Shown here: piece by piece, positions 39,357 through 48,984 of the stretch
How positions within the stretch are numbered: position 1 is the first letter of the stretch
Layout of the letters: each line of letters starts with the position of its first letter
Source: Samsonia erythrinae
GTDB lineage: Bacteria; Pseudomonadota; Gammaproteobacteria; Enterobacterales; Enterobacteriaceae
Length of the DNA stretch: 64,000 bases
Assembly (NCBI RefSeq): GCF_004342665.1
Contig: NZ_SMBY01000003.1
Span: forward strand, 248,001 to 312,000
Direction of reading: 5' to 3'
Position numbers and translations under genes: made by a program
Notes under the pieces: generated by a model
Seen by the model: only the letters and a program-made list of their open reading frames with translations
Database searches by the model: none
What the model was told of the DNA's origin: nothing

Positions 39357-39419
39357 ATATCGATCGCACGCGGTCGATATACGCAAGGCAGCGGGGATTT
39401 CCGCGTTGCCTTGCGTATA
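39357..39419 (-). other. Two overlapping hairpins between truA and dedA
   Basis: One inverted repeat pairs 39378-39390 with 39407-39419 (13 bp, TATACGCAAGGCA and its complement). A second pairs 39357-39364 with 39374-39381 (8 bp, TATATCGA and its complement). They share bases 39378-39381, so both cannot form completely in the same RNA. On the minus-strand transcript the larger one comes first. Confidence 0.5.
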
Positions 39420-39525
39420 GCACGCTAAACAGCATCGTCCCAATACGCACCGCACGCGGCTTTTTGGCCTGCGGCCATCCGGCAGCGTGCGACACGAAAA
39501 AACCAGCCGACCCCATCAGCAAACG

Positions 39526-40377
39526 TTAGTCCGCCAGAAAAAGCGGCCCCATCGCAGGCTGCGGCAAGGCAAAACGCGCCGGGTAATCCACCGCCACTAA
39601 ATACAAGCCTTCCGCGCGGGCAGTCGCTGCCGCCAGCGTACGATCTTTCGCCGCCAGCAGTTCGGCAATCCATGACTCCGGGCGATTGCCGCAACCGACT
39701 TCCATCAGGCTGCCGACGATGTTGCGCACCATATGATGAACGAATGCATTAGCCTTAATATCTACCACGATATAGTCACCGTGACGCGTAACCTTTAAAT
39801 GATTTACATTACGCCACGGCGTGCGCGACTGACACTGCACCGCCCGAAACGAGGTGAAATCATTTTCCCCCAGCAGACACTGTCCAGCACGCGCCATGCG
39901 CGCCTCATCCAGCGGGTGATAAAAATGCGTCACGCCATGCGCCAATACCGCGGATCGGTAGCGGTGATTGTAGATAATATAGCGGTAACGACGTGCCGTA
40001 GCGCTGAACCGCGCGTGAAAATCGTCATCGACCGCTTTAACCCAACGCACGGCGATATCGCGCGGCAAATTCGCATTTACGCCCATCGTCCAAGCGGCAT
40101 CTTTTCTGGCGGCGTGCGTCGTGAAATGAACAACCTGCCCGGTGCCGTGAACGCCAGCATCCGTTCGCCCGGCGCAAAACACCTCTATCGGTTCATCCGC
40201 GACTTTGCTCAGCGCTTTTTCCAGACAGGCCTGCACGCTGGCAACGTCCGACTGGCGCTGCCAGCCATAATACTGACTCCCATCGTACTCAATCCCCAGC
40301 GCGATTTTTAGCGGGGCGCGTTCGTTATCCGCAACGGCGTCGGCCTGAACAGCCGTCGCCCGAGTGGTTTGCGACAT
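39526..40377 (-). CDS. truA: tRNA pseudouridine(38-40) synthase TruA
   Basis: 283 residues from ATG 40377 ([10 protein letters not shown]), which overlaps the usg stop as TAATG; E. coli TruA is 270, the extra being a variable N-terminus. The catalytic Asp is in [18 protein letters not shown] near residue 70. Other TruA blocks are [18 protein letters not shown] and [19 protein letters not shown]. It isomerises uridines 38-40 in the anticodon arm. Coupled to usg, then a hairpin-rich gap before dedA. Confidence 0.95.
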   Translation of the reverse strand: MSQTTRATAVQADAVADNERAPLKIALGIEYDGSQYYGWQRQSDVASVQACLEKALSKVADEPIEVFCAGRTDAGVHGTGQVVHFTTHAARKDAAWTMGVNANLPRDIAVRWVKAVDDDFHARFSATARRYRYIIYNHRYRSAVLAHGVTHFYHPLDEARMARAGQCLLGENDFTSFRAVQCQSRTPWRNVNHLKVTRHGDYIVVDIKANAFVHHMVRNIVGSLMEVGCGNRPESWIAELLAAKDRTLAAATARAEGLYLVAVDYPARFALPQPAMGPLFLAD

Positions 40378-41387
40378 TACCCGAGATACTCCCGTACCAG
40401 ACACTCCGCCGTTTCCACCGCCATCAGCGCGCCGCCAAAGCGGGCGTTATCGGCAACCGACCAGAATTGCAGCAGTTCAGGAATACCATAATCATTACGC
40501 AGGCAGCCGACGCTCAGTTGCCCATTGCCGGACGCATCGCCAACCTGCGTCGGGTAATCGTACTCGTCGCTTACCTGAATATTCCCGGCATTGAGCAACT
40601 CGTCTCGCGCTTCTTCCGCAGACAGCGGGCGCAGTGATTCAAGATGCACGACCTGCGCGTGACCATAAAACACCGGGGACTGAATGCAGGTCACGGAAAT
40701 CGGTAATCCATCGTCCTGTAAAACCTTACGCACCTGCTCGACCAGACGTCGTTCTTCACGCACGCTTCCCGCCTCGTCCGGTAATAATGGCAACAGATTG
40801 AAAGCCAGCTGTTTCGGGAAAACGCCTTCTTCAGGCGGAATGCCATTCAGCAAACGGGCGCTTTGCCCGGCCAGATCGTCTACCGCGGCTTTGCCGAAGG
40901 CGGAAACCGACAGCATATTGACGACATGCAGGCGAGAAAGCCCTGCCGCCTCGGTCAGCGGTTTAATCGCCGTCAGCAGTTGGCTGGTAAGGCTGTCCGC
41001 CACCGCGACAATATTGCGGTTACGATAATCCGCCAGCGTATGCGCATTCACCCCCGGCACCACCAGCGGGACATCCGGCTCCAGCGCAAACAGACCGCTG
41101 CTGTCGATGACCAGACAGCCAGCATCCCCCGCGGCTTCTGCGTAGCGGGCGCTGGCATCCTGACCAGCTACGAAAAACGCCAGTTGCGCCTGTGACCAGT
41201 CAAAATCCGCCACATCGGTAACCAGACAGGATTTGCCGTTAAAACGAAGAGTTTCACCCGCGCTACGTTCGCTGGCCAGCGGATACAGTTCTCCCACCGG
41301 GAATTCGCGTTCCTGCAATAATTCCAGTAACGCCGTGCCTACTGCGCCCGTTGCGCCCAGCAGAGCAATATTCCAGCCGTCAGACAT
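40377..41387 (-). CDS. usg: Semialdehyde-dehydrogenase-like protein Usg (likely non-catalytic)
   Basis: 336 residues from ATG 41387 ([17 protein letters not shown]), with GGGAGA 6 bases upstream; E. coli Usg is 337. It has the fold of aspartate-semialdehyde dehydrogenase: N-terminal nucleotide motif [14 protein letters not shown] and a dimerisation domain ending [19 protein letters not shown]. The position of the catalytic Cys in the enzyme (PNCSTIQ) here reads DSLTSQ, with no Cys, so dehydrogenase activity is doubtful. Function unknown. In the pdxB-usg-truA-dedA run as in E. coli. Confidence 0.93.
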   Translation of the reverse strand: MSDGWNIALLGATGAVGTALLELLQEREFPVGELYPLASERSAGETLRFNGKSCLVTDVADFDWSQAQLAFFVAGQDASARYAEAAGDAGCLVIDSSGLFALEPDVPLVVPGVNAHTLADYRNRNIVAVADSLTSQLLTAIKPLTEAAGLSRLHVVNMLSVSAFGKAAVDDLAGQSARLLNGIPPEEGVFPKQLAFNLLPLLPDEAGSVREERRLVEQVRKVLQDDGLPISVTCIQSPVFYGHAQVVHLESLRPLSAEEARDELLNAGNIQVSDEYDYPTQVGDASGNGQLSVGCLRNDYGIPELLQFWSVADNARFGGALMAVETAECLVREYLG

Positions 41388-41503
41388 TTGGTTCTCTCCC
41401 AAATTTAGAATGAAACACCAATCATGAATCGAACCGGCAGACGATAGCGACACCCTCTGTCAGTTCATGAATAAAAAAAGAGTCATGCTCGCGCGGCGCG
41501 CCG

Positions 41504-42640
41504 TTAGGATGCGCCCCGCACTGACGCCGTGAATCCCAGCGCGTTCAGACAATCTGCGCTGTCAGCATCGGCACAGATGACATGGAGTGATGACCACTCG
41601 CGTCGTTCCTGATAATGTTTGCGCAGGCGATCGAACTCGCCTTCCTGATGCGCAACGTGGCGCAACAACGCATCGTCCCGGCGCACATCATACACCAGAT
41701 GCACCAGACGTTTTAGCAACGCCTCATCCAGCGGGGCGGTCAATGTTATGTCGGCATACTCGGGCGCAGGCAAAAGGGATGAAAGCGCCACTGACTGCGG
41801 CGTTCCGATAAATTCGCTCCAGGCTTCAAAAACCTGCGTGGTGCCACGTGCCTTCCCTTCCAGCGTATAGCCGGCGATATGCGCCGTGCCGATATCCACT
41901 CGCGCCAGCAGGTCGGTTGACAATGCGGGCTCAGGCTCCCACACATCCAGAACGACGCTGAGTTTTTTCCCGCGTTGCAGCGCGTCAAGCAGCGCTGCAT
42001 TGTCCACCACCGGGCCGCGGCAGGCGTTAATCAGAATGCGTCCGTCCGCAAAGGCATCCAGCATGCGGGCATCAACCAAATGGTGAGTCCGGTACGGCCC
42101 GTCGAAAGACAGCGGCGTATGCAGCGTCAGAATGTCGGCATCACGTACCAGCGTCTCCAGCGGCAGGAAATCACCGGCGTCACCGCGATCGGCTCGCGGT
42201 GGATCGCACAACAGTGTTTTAACGCCCCAGGCTTTCAGACGCGCCTCCAGACGTTTGCCAACATTCCCCACGCCGACGATCCCTACGGTTTTATCACGCA
42301 GTCGGAAGCCATCACGCTCGGCCAGCATCAATAAAGAAGAAAAGACATACTCCACCACGGCGATGGCATTACAGCCGGGAGCAGCGGAAAATGCGATACC
42401 GTTGGCGTTCAGCCAGGCTTCATCAACATGGTCAGTGCCTGCCGTCGCGCTACCGACAAACTTGACCGCCGAACCCGACAGCAGATCCGCGTTCACTTTC
42501 GTGACCGAACGCACCATCAGCGCATCTACGCCGGCCAGCCGCTCACGCGGCAAAGGACGCCCCGGCACGGGTATCACCTCGCCCAAACGACTGAAAAGCT
42601 CGCGGGCATACGGCATATTTTCATCAACCAGTATCTTCAT
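41504..42640 (-). CDS. pdxB: Erythronate-4-phosphate dehydrogenase PdxB
   Basis: 378 residues from ATG 42640 ([16 protein letters not shown]), equal to E. coli PdxB, with GGAGACGTG upstream; the frame 26 codons longer is not supported. A D-2-hydroxyacid dehydrogenase for the second step of pyridoxal 5'-phosphate synthesis. NAD motif [17 protein letters not shown] near residue 118, then [32 protein letters not shown] and the catalytic-His region [17 protein letters not shown] near 250, followed by the PdxB-specific C-terminal dimerisation domain. Divergent from the EamA gene. Confidence 0.96.
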   Translation of the reverse strand: MKILVDENMPYARELFSRLGEVIPVPGRPLPRERLAGVDALMVRSVTKVNADLLSGSAVKFVGSATAGTDHVDEAWLNANGIAFSAAPGCNAIAVVEYVFSSLLMLAERDGFRLRDKTVGIVGVGNVGKRLEARLKAWGVKTLLCDPPRADRGDAGDFLPLETLVRDADILTLHTPLSFDGPYRTHHLVDARMLDAFADGRILINACRGPVVDNAALLDALQRGKKLSVVLDVWEPEPALSTDLLARVDIGTAHIAGYTLEGKARGTTQVFEAWSEFIGTPQSVALSSLLPAPEYADITLTAPLDEALLKRLVHLVYDVRRDDALLRHVAHQEGEFDRLRKHYQERREWSSLHVICADADSADCLNALGFTASVRGAS

Positions 42641-42800
42641 CACGTCTCCGGTAACCTGTCGCCAGCAAAAAAAGAGGGGAGATATTTTGCCACCGAATGA
42701 CAAAGAAGCCCAAGGCAATTACGACACAATCTCTTCCCTGGCCGCTTCCCGACAGCGTTCCCGCAAGATGTCACGATCGACCATGTCAAAACAGACCGGG

Positions 42801-42830
42801 TTGATAGTCATCCCGATGCTCTGCTATGTT
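42801..42830 (+). promoter_or_regulatory. Candidate promoter for the EamA transporter gene
   Basis: TTGATA (42801-42806) and TATGTT (42825-42830) are 18 bases apart, with TG one base before the -10 (extended -10). Transcription would start near 42837, leaving a leader of about 70 bases that folds into small hairpins (42852-42864 and about 42867-42898). Confidence 0.4.
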
Positions 42831-42905
42831 GTGGGCAATTCGTCCTTGCCCGACTTTAAGAGTCCGGACCGGCAAAGGGTGCCTTTTCGCCGGGTCTGTC
42901 ATGGA

Positions 42906-43799
42906 ATGCCAACGTTGAATACCCTGTTTCCCATCATCGCGGTTCTGATCTGGTCGATTAACGTAATTGTTAACAAGCTCTCCGCTACCGTCATCGATCC
43001 CGCCGCCATCTCATTTTATCGCTGGCTGTTGGCGTTCCTCGTGATGACGCCGTTCATTCTACCCGGTCTTCGTCCTCATACTGCGGTAATCCGTCAACAC
43101 GCCGGGAAACTGCTGGTGCTAGGCCTGCTGGGTATGGTGCTTTATCAGAGCCTCGCCTACTACGCGGCGCATACCATCAGTGCCGTAATGATGGGCATTA
43201 TGGGGTCGCTGCTGCCGTTACTCACGGTTCTGCTCAGCATCCCTCTGCTGCGCGTGGCGCCGACACTGGGCGTACTGCTTGGCAGCCTGCTGTCTCTGGC
43301 GGGTATTGTGTGGCTGATCAGCGCCGGGCATCCTGAACAGATTTTGTCGCAGGGGATCGGCCCCGGCGAGTTTATGATGTTTTGCGCCGCCTTGTCCTAT
43401 GCGCTCTATGGCGTACTCACCAAACGCTGGAGTATCCCGTTGCCCAACTGGGTCTCGCTGTATGTGCAAATTGCCTTTGGCGTGGTACTACTCGTGCCGA
43501 ACTTTTTGTTCGCAGATAATATCGAGCTCAACGAACAGAATCTGCCGCTGGTGATTTTCGCGGGCATCATGGCCTCAATCATTGCGCCTTTTTTGTGGAT
43601 TCAAGGAGTTATGCGGCTGGGAGCCAGTAAAACCGCCATTTTGATGAACCTGACGCCTATCTTTACCGCCATTATTGCGATCGGCTTTTTACATGAACCG
43701 CTGCACCATTATCATCTGATTGGCGGCGGCGTCACGTTATTGGGGGTGATACTCGCCCAGCGTCTGCGCACGCCACTCGGGCGCGCCTCACATGATTAG
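42906..43799 (+). CDS. EamA/DMT-family transporter (10 TM)
   Basis: 297 residues from ATG 42906 (MPTLNTLFPIIAVLIWSINVIVNKLSA). The frame is open far upstream, but that part is antisense to pdxB and not transporter-like. Ten hydrophobic segments fall into two EamA repeats: first WSINVIVNKLSATVIDPAAISFYRWLLAFL, second starting near FMMFCAALSYALYGVLTKRWS and ending LHEPLHHYHLIGGGVTLLGVILAQRL. Such drug/metabolite transporters usually export amino acids or metabolites; the substrate cannot be read from sequence. Shine-Dalgarno is poor. The gene is not found between pdxB and flk in E. coli. Confidence 0.85.
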   Translation: MPTLNTLFPIIAVLIWSINVIVNKLSATVIDPAAISFYRWLLAFLVMTPFILPGLRPHTAVIRQHAGKLLVLGLLGMVLYQSLAYYAAHTISAVMMGIMGSLLPLLTVLLSIPLLRVAPTLGVLLGSLLSLAGIVWLISAGHPEQILSQGIGPGEFMMFCAALSYALYGVLTKRWSIPLPNWVSLYVQIAFGVVLLVPNFLFADNIELNEQNLPLVIFAGIMASIIAPFLWIQGVMRLGASKTAILMNLTPIFTAIIAIGFLHEPLHHYHLIGGGVTLLGVILAQRLRTPLGRASHD

Positions 43800-43887
43800 C
43801 CCCGTTTTAAGCGACGCATGGACTTTCAGCCGTCACGTCAGATTGCTATGATTTACCTCCACCATGAGGGCAGCGAGGACAATTGAT

Positions 43888-45096
43888 ATGCAACCTGTAA
43901 GTGGCCCCGGCGCCCCGTTGCCCGGCGAACGAACGGCGACGCCATCAACGTCATCGGCGACCCACTCGACGGCAGCGACCGACGGCGACAGGCCGCTGAC
44001 GCTGGCGCAGCGTACCACGCTGGACAATCTGGTACTCAAAGTTGCCGCCCTGACAACCGCAAAGGCAACGGACGTCTGGACAACGATAAAACAGGGATTA
44101 GGGCTGGCAGAAAATAATGAACTGCGCTCTCGCCACTACCAGCCTGCCGAGCAAATGCTTCAGACGCGTTTAACGCAGGCGCAGGATAACAGCGGGCGTC
44201 AGGCGTTGCTTCAGCGGCTGACGGAGATGCTGTCTCAGGGAAACCATCGCCAGGCAGTCAGCAATTTTATTCAGCAACAGTTCGGTAGCACCACGCTAAG
44301 CGCGCTGAATAAAACGCAGCTAGAGCAGGTTGTTACCCGGCTGCAAAATGGCCTAATTTCGTCGCCAACAGCGTCGCCATCCACGCTGTCCGCCAGCGCC
44401 GAACGCCCGCTCTCTCCCGCAGAACAGCGCGGTCTGAATCAGCTCGTCGCCCGCCTGGCAACCATGACCGGGGAACAACCTGCCCGCGTGTTGAGCAACC
44501 TGATGATGATGCAGAATCTTAACGCCGGCGACGCCATCCCGTTGAAACATCTGCCGCTGCTCACACAATTCCTGCACGCGCGGATTGAGTTGCAACAAAC
44601 GCAGACACCGCTGCGCGCGCCCTTGTCCGCGTCGCAAGGAGCGCCGGCAAATGCCGGAACAGCAGGCACAGCTTCAGCCCCACAGACAACCAATACGGCT
44701 AGCGCGCCGAACGCGAATTTGTCGTCGCCGCCGCTGCCGGCACAGAACGGGCTGATTTCCCCAAACCTCGCGCCCGTGCAGATGCTATTGCAACACCCGA
44801 TGACCGTGCAGGAACAGCAGTTTTTGATGGAGCACGCGCAGAACCGCTTCAATATCGGCTTACAGACCCCGCTGACGCCGATACAGGTCAGCGATCTGCT
44901 AACGTTACTGTTCACACAGCGTATTCAGCGTGCGCAGGAAACGGACTGGGCGGCGACATCATCACCGCTCTCGCCGCTGTTTAACCCCTTAATTGCGTCA
45001 CTGCCGCTCAGTTGGCAATCCCTGTTCCATAAGCCGCTGTTTCTGGTGATTGTCTGCGCCTGCGTGGCTGCGTTTCTGCTCTGGGTGTTGATTTAA
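43888..45096 (+). CDS. flk: Flagellar regulator Flk
   Basis: 402 residues from ATG 43888 (MQPVSGPGAPLPGE), with GAGGAC about 8 bases upstream; the start is the E. coli Flk-type MIQPISGPPPG. The protein is longer than E. coli Flk (331). It has a disordered Pro/Ser/Thr N-terminus, two helical repeats (RTTLDNLVLKVAALT... and RGLNQLVARLATMTGEQP...), an Ala/Thr/Pro-rich linker around residues 240-290, and one C-terminal membrane segment (PLFLVIVCACVAAFLLWVLI). In Salmonella Flk stops premature secretion of hook-type substrates. It implies that the organism is motile. Confidence 0.88.
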   Translation: MQPVSGPGAPLPGERTATPSTSSATHSTAATDGDRPLTLAQRTTLDNLVLKVAALTTAKATDVWTTIKQGLGLAENNELRSRHYQPAEQMLQTRLTQAQDNSGRQALLQRLTEMLSQGNHRQAVSNFIQQQFGSTTLSALNKTQLEQVVTRLQNGLISSPTASPSTLSASAERPLSPAEQRGLNQLVARLATMTGEQPARVLSNLMMMQNLNAGDAIPLKHLPLLTQFLHARIELQQTQTPLRAPLSASQGAPANAGTAGTASAPQTTNTASAPNANLSSPPLPAQNGLISPNLAPVQMLLQHPMTVQEQQFLMEHAQNRFNIGLQTPLTPIQVSDLLTLLFTQRIQRAQETDWAATSSPLSPLFNPLIASLPLSWQSLFHKPLFLVIVCACVAAFLLWVLI

Positions 45097-45133
45097 ACGC
45101 CAGTGTCTATTCGCCCCTCACGCCATCGCCCAC

Positions 45134-45168
45134 AAAAAACCCCGCGGCTGACGCCTGCGGGGTTTTGC
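45134..45168. terminator. Bidirectional terminator between flk and fabB
   Basis: A perfect 10-bp stem (45136-45145 with 45157-45166, AAAACCCCGC and its complement) with an 11-base loop, flanked by an A run on the left and a T run on the right, so it can end both flk (+) and fabB (-). Confidence 0.9.
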
Positions 45169-45188
45169 TTATCCGAATGATAACGCGA

Positions 45189-46406
45189 TTACTTATCGAA
45201 TTTTCTCATCACCAGCGTCGCGTTGGTTCCACCAAAGCCGAAGCTGTTAGACATCACCGTGGTCAGTTTACGTTCCGTCGGTTCCGTCACAATATTCAGA
45301 CCTGCCGCTTGTTCATCCAGCGTTTCCACGTTGATGCTTGGCGCGATAAAACCGTGTTGCAGCATCAGCAGTGAGTAAATGGCTTCCTGAACACCCGCCG
45401 CGCCCAATGAGTGCCCGGTCATTGCTTTCGTCGCGGAAATAGACGGGGAGTTATCGCCAAAGACTTCACGAATCGCGCCCAGTTCCTTCACATCGCCAAC
45501 CGGCGTTGAGGTACCGTGAGAGTTCAGATAATCGATCGGCGTGTCCACGCCTTCCATCGCCATCTTCATACAACGCACAGCGCCTTCACCCGACGGCGCC
45601 ACCATATCCGCTCCGTCAGAGGTCGCACCGTAGCCAACGACCTCTGCGTAGATATGCGCACCGCGCGCCAGCGCGTGTTCCAATTCTTCGATGACAACCA
45701 TACCGCCGCCGCCGGCGATGACGAAACCATCGCGATCGGCATCATATGTCCGGGACGCTTTTTCCGGCGTTTCATTGTATTTGGTTGACAGCGCGCCCAT
45801 GGCATCAAATTCACAGGCCAGCTCCCAGCAGAGCTCTTCGGCACCGCCGGCAAACACGATATCCTGTTTACCCATCTGGATTTGTTCAACCGCGTTACCG
45901 ATGCAGTGTGCGGAGGTCGCACAGGCGGAGCTGATGGAGTAGTTCACGCCGTGAATTTTAAACGGGGTCGCCAGACAGGCGGATACCGCAGAGCCCATCG
46001 ATTTGGTCACGACGTAAGGGCCGACCGCTTTCAGGCCGCGCGGGCTGCGCATTGCGTCAGCGCCAAACACCTGATAACGCGCAGAGCCGCCGGAACCGGC
46101 AATCAGGCCTACGCGGGGATTGTTCTGATAAACCTCATCTGGCAGTTTGGCATCCTGAATCGCCTGCTCCATAGACAAGTAAGCATAAATTGATGCATCT
46201 CCCATGAAACGCACAACTTTACGATCGATGAGGCCAGTGGTGTCCAATTTGACGTTGCCCCAGACGTGACTACGCATGCCGGAATCTTTCAGCTCTTGAG
46301 AGAAAGTAATGCCCGAGCGACCTTCCCGCAACGATGCCAGAACTTCCTGCTGGTTGTTACCAATGCTTGATACGATCCCCAGACCAGTAATCACTGCACG
46401 TTTCAT
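45189..46406 (-). CDS. fabB: 3-oxoacyl-[acyl-carrier-protein] synthase I (KAS I)
   Basis: 405 residues (E. coli 406). Condenses acyl-ACP with malonyl-ACP and is needed for unsaturated fatty acid elongation. The active-site Cys is Cys162 in [12 protein letters not shown]; the catalytic His residues are in [11 protein letters not shown] (near 297) and [14 protein letters not shown] (near 332). C-terminal [14 protein letters not shown] is typical. Its promoter carries FabR and FadR sites, as in E. coli. Divergent from mnmC. Confidence 0.97.
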   Translation of the reverse strand: MKRAVITGLGIVSSIGNNQQEVLASLREGRSGITFSQELKDSGMRSHVWGNVKLDTTGLIDRKVVRFMGDASIYAYLSMEQAIQDAKLPDEVYQNNPRVGLIAGSGGSARYQVFGADAMRSPRGLKAVGPYVVTKSMGSAVSACLATPFKIHGVNYSISSACATSAHCIGNAVEQIQMGKQDIVFAGGAEELCWELACEFDAMGALSTKYNETPEKASRTYDADRDGFVIAGGGGMVVIEELEHALARGAHIYAEVVGYGATSDGADMVAPSGEGAVRCMKMAMEGVDTPIDYLNSHGTSTPVGDVKELGAIREVFGDNSPSISATKAMTGHSLGAAGVQEAIYSLLMLQHGFIAPSINVETLDEQAAGLNIVTEPTERKLTTVMSNSFGFGGTNATLVMRKFDK

Positions 46407-46447
46407 TTAATACCTCTTCCACTTATAGAGTTGGGATTTCGCCTCGC

Positions 46448-46476
46448 ACTTTAGCGTACACTTGTACGCTGAACAA
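46448..46476 (-). promoter_or_regulatory. fabB promoter
   Basis: On the minus strand TTGTTC (plus 46471-46476) and TAAAGT (plus 46448-46453) are 17 bases apart. The spacer is occupied almost completely by the FabR palindrome, so FabR bound there would block RNA polymerase directly. Confidence 0.7.
46453..46470. promoter_or_regulatory. FabR operator
   Basis: AGCGTACACTTGTACGCT, an 18-base near-perfect palindrome matching the AGCGTACANNTGTACGCT-type site bound by FabR, the repressor of unsaturated fatty acid synthesis at fabA and fabB in E. coli. Confidence 0.9.
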
Positions 46477-46488
46477 GTCCGATCAGCC
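46472..46488 (-). promoter_or_regulatory. FadR activator site for fabB
   Basis: On the minus strand GGCTGATCGGACTTGTT, very close to the FadR site remembered for E. coli fabA (AACTGATCGGACTTGTT). It overlaps the -35 side of the promoter and adjoins the FabR operator, the established arrangement for FadR activation of unsaturated fatty acid genes. Confidence 0.82.
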
Positions 46489-46575
46489 GAATACCCGCGA
46501 AATAATTGCTAAATTTGCACCACCATATTCCGCTCGCTAAAATCTCGCCATCACTTGAATAATGAGCTTTTTACC

Positions 46576-48603
46576 GTGACTAACCTTCCCATCCAACACG
46601 CGTCGTTAAGTTGGAACGCTCAGGGTACACCTGTATCGCAACAGTTTGATGACGTTTATTTCTCGAATCAGGATGGGTTGGCAGAAACCCGCTATGTGTT
46701 TTTAAAGGGCAATCAGTTTCCTGAGCGTTTCACTACGCATCCGCGCGCAAACTGCGTGGTGGCAGAAACCGGCTTCGGTACCGGTCTTAACTTTCTGACG
46801 CTGTGGCAAGCCTTTGCCCACTTCCGTCAACGGCAGCCGCAGGCGACGTTGCGACACCTGCATTTCATCAGCTTCGAGAAATTCCCGCTGCGTCGTCACG
46901 ATCTGGCCGCCGCGCACGCCCAGTGGCCGGAGCTGGCAGCCTTTGCGGAAGAATTGCGCCAGCAGTGGCCGATGCCGCTGCCGGGGTGCCACCGTCTGAT
47001 TCTGGCGCAGGGCAGCATCACGCTTGATTTGTGGTTCGGTGACGTCAATGACTTGCTGCCTGAGCTGGATGACTCGCTGAATCATCAGGTTGACGCTTGG
47101 TTTCTGGACGGCTTCGCCCCCGCTAAAAATCTGGATATGTGGACAGACCACCTGTTTCAGGCAATGGCACGTCTGTGCCGCAAAGAAGGCACGTTCGCCA
47201 CCTTTACCGCCGCAGGTTTTGTGCGTCGCGGGCTGCAACAGGCGGGATTTCAGGTCAGCAAAATAAAAGGGTTCGGACAAAAGCGAGAAATGCTGATCGG
47301 CACCCTGCCTGACGAATCCGACATCTCTTCGCCGACGCCGTGGTATGCGCGCCCTGCCGCCAGCACGACCGAAGATATTGCGATTATCGGCGGCGGTATC
47401 GCCAGCGTGCTCACCGCGCTGGCCCTGCAACGGCGCGGCGCGAACGTGACGCTCTACTGCGCAGAAGCCCAGCCGGCCACGGGGGCATCCGGCAATCGTC
47501 AGGGGGCGCTGTACCCGCTGCTGAATAACCGGCACGATGCGTTATCCCGTTTTTTCTCCCTCGCGTTTGCGTTCGCCCAACGCAGCTACGCCGCGCTGGC
47601 GCAACAGGGGCTGGCGTTTGAACACCAGTGGTGTGGCGTCAGCCAGCTCGCCTGGGACGAGAAAAGCACGCGAAAAATCGAACAAATTCTGCAAGGGAAC
47701 TGGCCGGAGGAACTGGTCATCGGCGCGGATGCCCGGCAATTGGAAGACCAGAGCGGCGTGAAGCTCGGCGTAAATGGCCTCATCTACCCTGGCGGCGGCT
47801 GGCTGTGCCCGGCGGAACTGACGGCGGCGGCGTTAACGCTGGCACAGCAGAACGGCCTGTCGGTGCAGATGAATAGCGCCGTTTCCGCACTGGAGAAAAC
47901 GGACGACGGCTGGGCTCTCACCCTCAGCAGCGGTCGGCGTGTAAACCATAACGTCGTGGTGCTGGCGAATGGGTATCAAATAACCGACTGGCCTCAAACC
48001 CGCCATTTACCCAGCTACGCGGTGCGTGGACAGGTCAGCCATGTGCCCACTCACCCTGTGTTAGGGCAACTAAAACAGGTCCTGTGCTACGACGGCTATC
48101 TGACGCCCGTCAGTCCACGCCACCAGACGCACTGTATCGGCGCAAGTTACGTGCGCGGCGAAACACGCTGCGATTATCGGGAAGCGGAACAACAAGAAAA
48201 CTATCAACGACTGCGGCACTGTCTGCCGGATGCGGAATGGGCGACAGCCATTGATATCCGCGCTGGGCAGTCGCGTCAGGGCGTTCGCTGCGCGCTGCGT
48301 GACCATCTGCCGCTCGTCGGTGCAGTACCCGACTATGAAAAAACGCTGACAGAATATGAAGATCGGTTACATCCCCAGCACCGCGCCGACGCGGTACCAA
48401 GCGCCCCCTATTGGCAGGATCTGTTTATTATCGGCGCATTAGGCTCACGCGGGCTCTGCTCCGCCCCGCTCGCCGCGGAAATTCTGGCCTCGCAGATTTA
48501 TGGCGACCCCCTGCCGCTGGATGGCGACACGCTGGCGGCGCTGAATCCGAATCGTTTCTGGATAAGAAAACTGCTGAAAGGCAAACCCGTCGCTCAGGAT
48601 TAA
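46576..48603 (+). CDS. mnmC: Bifunctional tRNA mnm5s2U modification enzyme MnmC
   Basis: 675 residues if started at GTG 46576 ([17 protein letters not shown]), which aligns residue for residue with the start of E. coli MnmC (668 aa); TTG 46555, seven codons upstream, is the alternative. Both ribosome sites are weak. The N-terminal methyltransferase part (about 1-245) contains [20 protein letters not shown] and [13 protein letters not shown]. The C-terminal FAD-dependent oxidase part (from about 260) contains [21 protein letters not shown] and [15 protein letters not shown]. It removes the carboxymethyl group from cmnm5s2U and methylates the product at the tRNA wobble base. Confidence 0.94.
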   Translation: MTNLPIQHASLSWNAQGTPVSQQFDDVYFSNQDGLAETRYVFLKGNQFPERFTTHPRANCVVAETGFGTGLNFLTLWQAFAHFRQRQPQATLRHLHFISFEKFPLRRHDLAAAHAQWPELAAFAEELRQQWPMPLPGCHRLILAQGSITLDLWFGDVNDLLPELDDSLNHQVDAWFLDGFAPAKNLDMWTDHLFQAMARLCRKEGTFATFTAAGFVRRGLQQAGFQVSKIKGFGQKREMLIGTLPDESDISSPTPWYARPAASTTEDIAIIGGGIASVLTALALQRRGANVTLYCAEAQPATGASGNRQGALYPLLNNRHDALSRFFSLAFAFAQRSYAALAQQGLAFEHQWCGVSQLAWDEKSTRKIEQILQGNWPEELVIGADARQLEDQSGVKLGVNGLIYPGGGWLCPAELTAAALTLAQQNGLSVQMNSAVSALEKTDDGWALTLSSGRRVNHNVVVLANGYQITDWPQTRHLPSYAVRGQVSHVPTHPVLGQLKQVLCYDGYLTPVSPRHQTHCIGASYVRGETRCDYREAEQQENYQRLRHCLPDAEWATAIDIRAGQSRQGVRCALRDHLPLVGAVPDYEKTLTEYEDRLHPQHRADAVPSAPYWQDLFIIGALGSRGLCSAPLAAEILASQIYGDPLPLDGDTLAALNPNRFWIRKLLKGKPVAQD

Positions 48604-48618
48604 TCGGGAAAAAGATAG

Positions 48619-48638
48619 GCTGGCTCTGCTGAGCCAGC
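48619..48638. terminator. Hairpin between convergent mnmC and yfcL
   Basis: A perfect 8-bp stem GCTGGCTC/GAGCCAGC with a TGCT loop, 15 bases after the mnmC stop and 32 bases beyond the yfcL stop. No T run follows on either side, so terminator strength is uncertain. Confidence 0.5.
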
Positions 48639-48670
48639 ACCGGCTGATTAACGCTCAGAACAGATAAGAA

Positions 48671-48955
48671 CTAGTGGGTATTATTCCGTGCCTGCTGGAA
48701 CAAACGCTCCCACATCCCATTAACCAGTACCTGATCCGGTGGTGAAAGCTCGCCATTTTTGATGGCGTTCTGAATACTGCCGCTAACGCGCGCGTGCAGG
48801 GCTTCGAGCGTATGTTCCCCCTGCTCTTCCGCTTCTGCAACCGACACTGTCAGATGACCGCGCAAATAGCCGCCAGCAAAAAGTTCATCGTCGCTGGCAT
48901 GTTCGACCATGTCATCAATCAGCGCCAGAATACGCGTTTCAAATTCTGCGATCAT
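48671..48955 (-). CDS. yfcL: Small conserved protein YfcL
   Basis: 94 residues (E. coli YfcL 92), matching the family: [43 protein letters not shown] and the C-terminal [10 protein letters not shown]. Soluble, helical and acidic at the N-terminus; function unknown. Last gene of the minus-strand run prmB-aroC-mepA-yfcA-epmC-yfcL, 29 bases after epmC. Confidence 0.9.
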   Translation of the reverse strand: MIAEFETRILALIDDMVEHASDDELFAGGYLRGHLTVSVAEAEEQGEHTLEALHARVSGSIQNAIKNGELSPPDQVLVNGMWERLFQQARNNTH

Positions 48956-48984
48956 TTCTTATCCTCGGTTAATTCTCTTCCTGC

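Noticed and set aside
42132-42905. The 258-codon upstream extension of the EamA transporter frame
   Set aside because: It is antisense to pdxB for most of its length, is Ser/Arg/Pro-rich with no family resemblance, and the transporter homology begins exactly at ATG 42906.
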